This document shows, piece by piece, positions 56,379-64,000 of a stretch of DNA of 64,000 bases. Each line of letters begins with the position of its first letter. Positions within the stretch are counted from its first letter, which is position 1. The translations under genes were made by a program, and so were the position numbers. Source of the stretch: Cercospora beticola (lineage: Eukaryota > Ascomycota > Dothideomycetes > Mycosphaerellales > Mycosphaerellaceae). The stretch lies in NCBI RefSeq assembly GCF_033473495.1, contig NC_088936.1, forward strand, positions 2,666,001 through 2,730,000. Reading direction: 5' to 3'. The notes beneath the pieces were generated by a model. The model had not been told where the DNA came from. It saw nothing but the letters and a program-made list of their open reading frames with translations, and searched no databases.

Positions 56379-58424
56379 TGTGAAGGCTGAGAGTGCGGAA
56401 AGCGTGAGCTTAGGATGCTGAGGATGCTGATCTGCTTGATTTGCTTGCTGGTGATGGGGGTTATGGAGAGGAGAGCAGCCAGAATTTATAACATTTCCTC
56501 ATCGCATCCACTGAATGCTCTGGGCCATTCGTATTGCTTCGAGATCGTGGTCTGTCCTCAACGAACATCGGATCTAGATTGGGAAGGGTCAATGGCACCA
56601 CCAATTCATCATTTCTGCTATCTGAATAACCAGCAACATCTGTGCGCATCGTGCCGCGAGTAACCAAACAAGCGGCGAGCGGTCACGAAGATGGCTTCCT
56701 GTATAGTCTCTTGCTAGCCTCCGAGGAGAATCTTTGGCACATCCTGTGGCTCGGTTAGTGGTTCAAGGCCGACCAATGTAGCTTCCGAGGTGTATCATTC
56801 TGGCACGACACAGTTCAGGCAATGAACGAGAGACCGACGCATCGATCGCTCTTCAGCCATAATACGGTGCGTGTATACTGGCCGAGATATTTGATCTCTG
56901 GCTATCAAGTCTCCAATCCAGAACCAGGAATGGAAAGTATTATGTGCCTGGTCCAAGTAGCTCGTGTCTACATGAGGGTGAATGCAGAGGTCGATTGATA
57001 GTTAGCATGAGGGTACTATTGGCTTAGTGAAACATCTTCAATCATTGCTCGCTATGAGGGAAGCATGGGACCATCTCATTGGAGAATTTACGAGATTGCC
57101 TTTCGGTGACAGTCCTCCTGCACTGGAGTATGAGAGCTCCAAATGGGCTGCTGCATGTGTGCCGTGGCATCCCCTGCTCAAGTTCAAACGGTAACATTTC
57201 CGTGTGCCACACGTCTCTGCCTCATTTGACCAGCGCCATTTGATGGATCTCGCAACTAGGTAAGCGAGGAATCGCTTTGATATTAATCTCGAGACTTTCA
57301 CGTGGCTTTCATCGACCGCCTAGTGTCATCAAAGCTGATCGCTAGTGGATTCATACATTCGATGTTCAACTACAAGCAGGCGGTAAGCAGACAGCCTACG
57401 TGGTAAACTGAACTGCTTCCCCTCCAGTGTCTCAAAGTTGCAAATGCACAGGTAGGCAACAGCGAGTGAAGTTGTATCACTAACACTGCCGTCGGCCGGA
57501 GTTCTCCCTTTCGAATAGCCATAGCTTGCGGCCACAAACTTCGGCTTTCGCGATCGAAAGGTCTAGACCCTCCAAAAACGCGAGTACGTGTACTTGTATG
57601 GTTAGTAACAATCTGAACAACCAACCAAAAGAGGTAGAGGTTATTTTTTGCATACTCAAAACAGTCTCGAAGAGGAACCACCCAGTTCTTAGGCAAATGG
57701 GCTGATTCGCATGGCTTCGACTCTGCTCACTTAGCCGACTAACCACTAGCGGCATGCCCAGCAGTGCAGTCCATCCAGCCCGTTTCTTTGTCGATCTTGA
57801 GGCCACGTGGGGGCAGTCCGGCCACTGAGAGACTGGTCCCCCAATCAATGCTAAGCGCGTATAAGCAAGTACAAGATTGCCGGCCCGTCGTGCTTGTTGA
57901 AACCTCACCGTACGATGTTTTGTCCGTTAAGCCTAGCGACATCTCGCTTAATTGGTTTCTTCCACAAGTTCGCTATCTTCGATATGTCGGTGTCACCATC
58001 GGCTTGTCCTGTCCCTCGTATGGGCATTGAGCTTTACTAATACAACACAAGGCATGTTTCACATACGAATGCCACGCGGTCGCATGATATAGTCCGCGGA
58101 GAGCTTAGAGATTAGATGACGTCCGCTCAGAGCTCAAGTTCCATGGCTGTAGATAGTCCATGGCAATGCCACAAAAGAATGCGATGAGACGAAGTCGGCA
58201 GGGTATGAGGTTTTCAGAGGCTGCGTCACTCCAGTCGAACCAAATATGTCGCGGATTCGCAGTCCTGAGGACGTTTCAAGTTGACTTCATAGAACTTTTG
58301 CCAGCTACATACCTCCGACCCACAATCGGTGCAATCTGGATGACGATCTAGGATATCCTGTATCAAGTTAAATGCTTCCTCGCGCTGTGGAAAATCGCGG
58401 CCGTTACTGTTTGTGACACACTCA
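56379..58424. other. Intergenic, 2.05 kb
   Basis: This contains the upstream region of the small secreted protein gene and the 3' flank of the 756-residue gene. Open frames such as 57480-57908 (-) and 58226-58441 (-) have no motif or homology I recognise. I see no tRNA, repeat or RIP signature. Confidence 0.45.
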
Positions 58425-60751
58425 TTAGATTTCAGATCCACTGCTCATCGCGTCACCTGTCGTCCACTGCTGCAAAAGATCGTCGACTGGATCTTCAGGT
58501 TTCCGCGAGACCCTTCGCGCTCCGGTGGCTTGAGTTTGCATTCGACTCCAGATCCAGTCGTCGTCTTTTACCGACTCGGCCGTGGCGGGAAGATAGCCAT
58601 GTTTCTTGAGTCCCTTCTTTGTTTTCTCCTCCTTTTGTGCAGGCACAAAATCCTTGCTGATAGATCGAGGCGGAGGTGGGGGCGGGGGTGAGATGTAATA
58701 GGACGTTGGAGGAAATGGGAATGCTAGTCCACCAATTGAGTCCTTTTCGCTGGGTGGCGGTGGGGATTCAAGGAGGCCGTCGTTCGCACTGTCCTTGAGG
58801 TCTCTCGTATCTTTTCGTGTGGGGTTCCTAGGAGGTTCAACTTCAAGTCTTATGACTCCAGCCTGGGTAATGACCTCTGATGCAAGAGCGCTCTTCTTTG
58901 GCTTCTTATGGGTTTTCTTTCCCTTCTTACCGATAACGGCAAAAGTGTCCCAATCTGTGTGGACTGTCAGCACTTTCGATCGTGCAACACAGGTATTGAC
59001 ATGTTCTTACCATCAACAGGATCAGTTTGCGCTACCGTGGGATCAACATTGGCTGCGTTCCAACCCTGAGAGTCGGCATGGCCTACAGTTGAACGGGCAG
59101 CTGGCTGTTGCATGTTTTGCCACGCTCGAAACTGTTGTGTTCGAATGGACGCTGGATCTCGCGCTTCGCGTTGAGCCGCTTCAAGACCACCGACCGCTTC
59201 TGAAGCAGGTGACCCTGGGTAATCGCAATTATCCAAGGACTTTGGATTCGGCAAGGCACTTGTTTCGATTTTATCATCTGCTGCATGTCCATCGAGCGCA
59301 GCTACTTTGGTCTTCTTCTTTCGAGGAGGCTTTGGTACCAGTACCTCTTCTGAGACTTTCACGTCGGCAACGTCGCAAGGTCCAGCGAAGTTCTGAAGGT
59401 CTGCGAAGGGATCCGCAAAGAGCTCAATCGGTACGGGAGGAGGAGCCATGTTCGCGACCGGTGGGTCCCAGCACTCTGTAAACTTCGACTCCTTCTGAGC
59501 CTTTTTGGTACCTTTCTTCTTCTCTTTAGATTTCTTGCTCCTCTTCTTTGGTGCCTGTTCGGCAAGATCAACGATGGGGAAAGGATCCGTAAGTGGGAGA
59601 GGAGGAGCGTCACTTCCTCCCTTCGCACTTTGCTCATAGCTCACCAGTAGATCACCGAAATTCTGATTGAGTATGTCAAGCGCGCATCTGATAGAGTTCA
59701 TGTACACGCGATTGGAGTTGTACCATCCGTAGGTTTCTGTCGCCAGCATCTCTGAAAGAGCACTGGCACTGTGTGCTGTTTGCATTAAGAGGTTGGCAAA
59801 GGTTGGTTTAGCCATGAATGGAGGCACGCCGTCCGCAATTGGCAGAAAGGGATCAATTGGTGGAGCGGCAAGTGAAGTAACTGGGGTGATAGAAGTCCGC
59901 CGCCTAGGCCGCTCTGCGCTGGGACAGCGGGACTCGGAGCCAGGTATTGATGGTACCCACGAGAGCCGATGTCGAGATGGCGACCGGTCCTTGGAGTCTC
60001 TGCTTCCGTCTCGATGATTTGGTATGGCCGATCTTGGAGTACGAGGATCTGGGAAGTCTGCAGCGCTTTCCGGAGTCGATTTGCGGCTTCTAATGTCCCA
60101 GCTACTGTCGGACCCAGCGTTGCTCTCACCGTCTCCTGACGAGCTGTCGTCGATGTCTTGATCCATGGCTTTCATCTGCGTCACGAGATTTTCGATCTGG
60201 AGACGCTGGAGAGGTATGGTCGTTTCATTGCTGGAGAATGTGTCAGCAGCCGAACTCATAGAAAGATAGTCATCATACGATGTTGACATGTCTTTTCTCA
60301 GCTGCAGTACCGCAAGTATAAGAAGCAGCGAAGTCCTTGCTTTGTCCAGCCTCTTCAGGTAACGCGGAAGTCTGTCGTATTCGTCCAGCCTGTAAGAAGG
60401 CCGCATGTTCTCACTCGGGTGCTGCAAATAATATCGATGAATGCTTTCGAATGCATTATCACAGCTATTGAATGCTTTCAGTGCTGACTTCCTAACAGCA
60501 GTTGTTGCAAATCCGCCGAGCGTTTCGCGTTCGAGTTGGGCGCTCGCGTATTTCAACACTTCTGTAGTTGCATTGACAGACTGGAGAACAGCTTCTATCT
60601 TCGGCTGGTAGTCGAGAACCCACGGAGGACCGCCGATGCTTTCGAGTGCATCAAGATGTCGCTGCACCGTCTTCTGAACTATTGAGCCTAAGTCTGCAAA
60701 TGTAAGTGCTGTTCCGACGAGCTCAAAATGGTCAGTCATGGCTTCTGACAT
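58425..60751 (-). CDS. Large Lys/Pro-rich protein of unknown function with helical N-terminus
   Basis: Two exons (60751-59011 and 58954-58425) give 756 residues; the 56-nt intron joins DPVD to DWDTFAVIGKKGKK. The first 170 residues (LTFADLGSIVQKTVQRHLDAL, then YQPKIEAVLQSVNATTEVLK) are predicted alpha-helical. They resemble the fungal N-terminal helical domain found on some NACHT/STAND proteins, but no nucleotide-binding domain follows. The rest is mainly disordered, with Ser/Arg-rich stretches, several KKxKK clusters and a poly-proline run near the C-terminus. One ordered island (about residues 300-360, FANLLMQTAHSASALSEML...ALDILNQNFGDLLVSYEQ) looks helical. The start at 60751 (MSEAMTDHFELVG) is preferred; 60739 is possible. 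Function is unknown. Confidence 0.7.
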
Positions 60752-62501
60752 TCTGTTAGTAGTATGAAAACCGATCAAGTGGTAGAGGGAGACCTTATGT
60801 CGAGGGAACTCTCATCAGCATCGACCGGTGAGAGTATGTCGTACAAAGTGCGGGCAGTGCATGCGCAACATGAGTGCGTTGGCGCGAGTTAAGCTGGTTG
60901 TTGAGCTTGATCCTACGAGTCACTGCATGTTGCTTGTGGCTCCAGGTCCGGGATCTTGCTGATATGTGGACCTCGTTGCTCTTCAGCAAGAGTCTTAGAC
61001 CACCCGGATGTTGCGGAACGGCGAGGGACTGCATGAAGGTTTGCTGCGCATGTGAGCACGATGATCACAATCTCAATGCAAGCATGCTATGCCCAATCGT
61101 TTGTACGCGTCACAACGAATCCGCGAGGAACGAGTGGCAGACCAATGAAGCGGATGATAACTCTGGAAGCTGCGGGTGATCTCGCATTCCAGACTTCGAT
61201 ATCCTCTTCATCCAGAAAGGGCTCGAGCTGGAGGCAAAAGACGAGTTCCTTGTATGCAAGAGACTCTGGAGCGTTGGAGGTCATGGTGCAGGTCGCCGAA
61301 GGTACATGGTACAGCTCGAACTTCGCCATGTGTGAGGTTGCCAAAATTGCCAAAATTGCCTTTGTCCCCATGCGTTCGAGTAGGCTCTTGCTTGTCCTCG
61401 TCATGATAGGCTTGACTGCCTTCTGCACGAATGTTTTTGTGAAGTGGAGGTAAGTGTCCAAAGCATCTGGGGCTGCTTGAGCTCGCAAATCAGCTCGCAA
61501 CAGTCCGCAAGAGCTGTGATCCCATCAAGGGGGCAATGTCAATTACTGAGTCATGCATCTGCTCTCAAGCTGTAGCTTGTGAGCTGCAGCTCGATCGTAG
61601 ACAAGGCTTCGCAGGTACTTGGTTGTTTCCTTGGGACACCCATGGAAGTGGAGCGTTTGTCTTCAAGGATGCAGAAATGGAGGTGGACTGGAATTGCAGC
61701 TTATTCGATCGCAATCCCATCGAACTGTCTTGTTGAGAGTCTAGGTTCTGCTATCAGTGTATGCCAGGCTGGATCGTGCGATCATTGTCCATTTGTGTTT
61801 GAACAAGACTGTGCTACATCTCAGATGTGCAGCTGATGCTGGAAATGTGACATGCATCCCCCTATCATCGGTGAGATGAGTCGATGTAGGCTTGACGAGT
61901 GTTTCTGCATCTATAGAAGTATGCACGCAATCTCGTCGTCACTGATGGAAGTTGGTGTCGAGTGAATCCCTTTGGAAGAAGGTAGAATCTTCGTTCTGGT
62001 GCGGAGGGTCCTGCCTCAGACTCAAAGCAATAGCTGTCTGCCGTAGTACGTGTGCATGTGTATACAATGTGCGATCGAGTTTGACCAGAGCTTTGTGGCG
62101 CCGTGTAGAACAAGTAGTAGACGCAGGCTGTCGTGTATAGTATCAATTCCACGCATGTGAGAAGGAGAGAAGACGAGACTGCCTCGGGCGGTCCGCTCCG
62201 CTCTTCGAACTCGTACCCGTATTCGTATTCTTATTCGTATTCGTCAAGGTCAAGTCGCACCCTTTCCACCCAGTTCACATTAACACTCGCGTTCGACTCG
62301 TTCACATCACCACAAACTCCACTACAATGTCGGGCGGCGCTGTCTCGGATTCTCTTCCCCTGTATGTTACGCAGCTTCATCATCTTACGCGTATAGCCAA
62401 ACGGGCTCCGCTCCAGGCTGCAAGCATGTACATATGGCGCTGTTCGTCGCTCATGAAGGGCTACCTTATCCTTCATACACATTCTTTTGACCTGAGGAAC
62501 G
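60752..62501. other. Intergenic, 1.75 kb
   Basis: Divergent upstream regions of the 756-residue gene and the right-hand FAD oxidase. It includes a weak candidate frame at 61087-61500 (-, 137 codons) with no recognisable motif. A pyrimidine-rich hexamer repeat lies near 62210-62245. Confidence 0.4.
62210..62245. repeat. Imperfect ATTCGT microsatellite
   Basis: About six units of (cgtatt)n with one variant each of accc and ctt lie about 260 bp upstream of the FAD oxidase start codon, probably in its promoter or 5' leader. Confidence 0.75.
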
Positions 62502-64000
62502 ATGAATCTCTCACTCTCCTGCCTCCTTTTAATATCTGCTCTCCTCAATCCCGCCACTGCCTTGATTAACGCCGACGTCTGCAAATGTGTATGATGTCCT
62601 GTTTCCCAGCTCGAAGGACATATGTGCTGATCAGATTTTAGCTTCCCAACGACGAATGCTGGCCAAAGGATGAAGCCTGGTCTCAGCTGAACTCAACAGT
62701 CAATGGACGTCTCATCCGTAGTAAACCTCCGGCCTCCGTCTGCTATCCCGAAGAGAGCAACTATGACCCAGAAGCCTGTAGCCGAGTCTTCGAAAATTGG
62801 GAATCTTCCTACTGGCATGCTGATGATCCCATCTCCATTGACTCACCTCCGCGCTATGCTTGTCACCCGATCTATCCTAATGGCACGAGTATCCATGGAG
62901 ATCCCACCGCCGGCGAGAGAGGATGTGGAGGCGACTCGTACCCGGTGTTCGTTGTCAATGCATCTAGCGTCTCCGATGTCCAGGCTGGGGTGGAATTTGC
63001 CCGCAGACATTCTGTCAAGCTCAATGTGAAGAGCACTGGTCATGGACGCAGCTCCATCCCAGGAAGTCTATCGATCTGGACGCATTACTTCAGAGGCAAA
63101 GAGTTTCATACGAACTTCGTCCCTCAAGGAGCCAACTCCAGTACCAACGCAACCTCCATGGCTGTCACCTTTGGAGCAGGAATTCTCGATCGGGAAGCCT
63201 TCGAGTTTGCGGCAGAGCATGACGCCGTTGTCGTTGGAGGCACGGATTCGACAGTCGGCCTTGTTGGATGGGCTGGTGCTGGGGGTCATGGCTACTTGAC
63301 TGGTGGATATGGTATGGGGGCCGACAGCTTCTTGGAAGTCACTGTGGTTACGCCCAGTGGTGAAATCGTCGTCGCCAACGCATACCAGCACGCCGATCTC
63401 TTTTGGGCCATCGGTGGTGGTGGTGCCGGCACTTGGGGTGTCGTTGTATCTCTGACTGTGAAGGCTCATCCCATGCCAAGTACGGCGATGTGGTCGCTCT
63501 CACTCACTGCACAGAACGGAACCACGGCTTCAGAGTGGTACAAAGTTGCTGCAGAACTCTTCGCCGACATTCCACGACAAAGAGACCTGGGGCTGTCAGG
63601 GTATCAGACGCTGGGTGGACCGCCTTTAGTGGTGACCAACGCCATGTTCGGGTACGATATGTCGCGTGAAGCTGTAGAAAAAATCACCGGGCCTCTCTTG
63701 CAACAGCTTGAGACGCAAAATTCGACTGCCCAGGTCGATTCCAACATTGTCATGTTCCCCAAATGGATCGATGTTTTCCATCAGTTCAACTTGACGCTGC
63801 CGGTGGGTGGGGCCACCGGCGGTACCACAGCCGCTAGGCTACTTCCTGACAGCAGTCTCACTGATACTGAGACCTTCGCTCGAGTCTTGGAGAACATTGG
63901 TCCCAGCCTGGACAAGCCGAAAGTGGGTGGCACCGTACCCTCCGCACTGAGCTGGCTAACGAAGTATTACAGGACAAATTCAGATCCGGGCGTTCCATAT
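62502..64000 (+). CDS. Secreted FAD-linked oxidase, 5' part (runs off right edge)
   Basis: Exon 1 (62502-62588) encodes a signal peptide ending ALLNPATA. A 53-nt intron (GTATG...TTTTAG) follows, and exon 2 (62642 onward) stays open to the window edge (453 codons). Splicing gives DVCKCLPNDECWP, the usual start of this fungal FAD_binding_4 group. Further landmarks are NVKSTGHGRSSIPGSLSIWTH, with the probable FAD-linking His near residue 163, then GAGGHGYLTGGYGMGAD and FWAIGGGGAGTWGVVVSLTV. The BBE C-terminal domain is partly outside the window. Members are secreted oxidases of sugars or secondary metabolites, often 6-hydroxynicotine-oxidase-like; the substrate is unknown. It is clearly different from the oxidase at 9544. 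Confidence 0.9.

Noticed and set aside
61087..61500. Minus-strand 137-codon frame
   Set aside because: It is the most protein-like frame of that interval, but it has no motif and an equally long antisense frame; not strong enough to call.
62327..62569. ATG at 62327 in good context (MSGGAVSDSLPL...) as the start of the FAD oxidase or of a separate gene
   Set aside because: The ATG at 62502 gives a signal peptide and splices cleanly into the family N-terminus. The upstream frame leads nowhere and may be a leader ORF.

Overview
The window is nuclear DNA of a filamentous ascomycete (Pezizomycotina; a dothideomycete is possible, but that is inference). The genes have short introns of roughly 45-75 nt with GT...CTAAC...AG signals. 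Complex I subunit NDUFA13 and snoRNP protein NOP56 are of fungal type. The middle half is a transposon block mutated by repeat-induced point mutation (RIP), with CpA and TpG almost completely converted to TpA.

Left arm (1-11.3 kb): the N-terminal part of a GH47 alpha-1,2-mannosidase (runs off the left edge), an APC-family permease, a conserved fungal protein of unknown function, NDUFA13 head-to-head with NOP56, and a secreted FAD-linked oxidase.

Centre (11.3-43.5 kb): a single nested transposon block flanked by a 14-bp direct repeat. The outermost layer is a short, possibly LINE-like remnant. Inside it lies a composite of two Ty1/copia elements, C1 (+) and C2 (-), of one family with 230-bp LTRs. 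The two outward-facing 5' LTRs carry the same 5-bp target duplication. C1 is interrupted by a 12.95-kb chromodomain Ty3/gypsy element (G1, - strand) and by a 2.34-kb non-autonomous LTR element. C2 carries a solo LTR. Between C1 and C2 sit gypsy fragments and a piece of a third copia copy. G1 has a very long additional coding region downstream of its integrase/chromodomain, which is the most unusual item in the window.

Right arm (43.5-64 kb): a secreted protein resembling the acetoacetate-decarboxylase fold, an ACS-type MFS transporter divergent from an NtaA/SnaA-type flavin monooxygenase with N-terminal tandem repeats, an O-methyltransferase, a secreted GH37 trehalase, a basic low-complexity protein, a 99-residue six-cysteine secreted protein, a 756-residue Lys/Pro-rich protein, and a second secreted FAD-linked oxidase that runs off the right edge.

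The transporter, monooxygenase and methyltransferase are adjacent and could form a small metabolic cluster. The other genes look like ordinary single-copy loci. Several genes (GH47, the 99-aa secreted protein, the right-hand oxidase) are visible only after allowing for open window ends or introns. Exon boundaries are inferred from splice signals, reading frame and family conservation; no transcript evidence was available.
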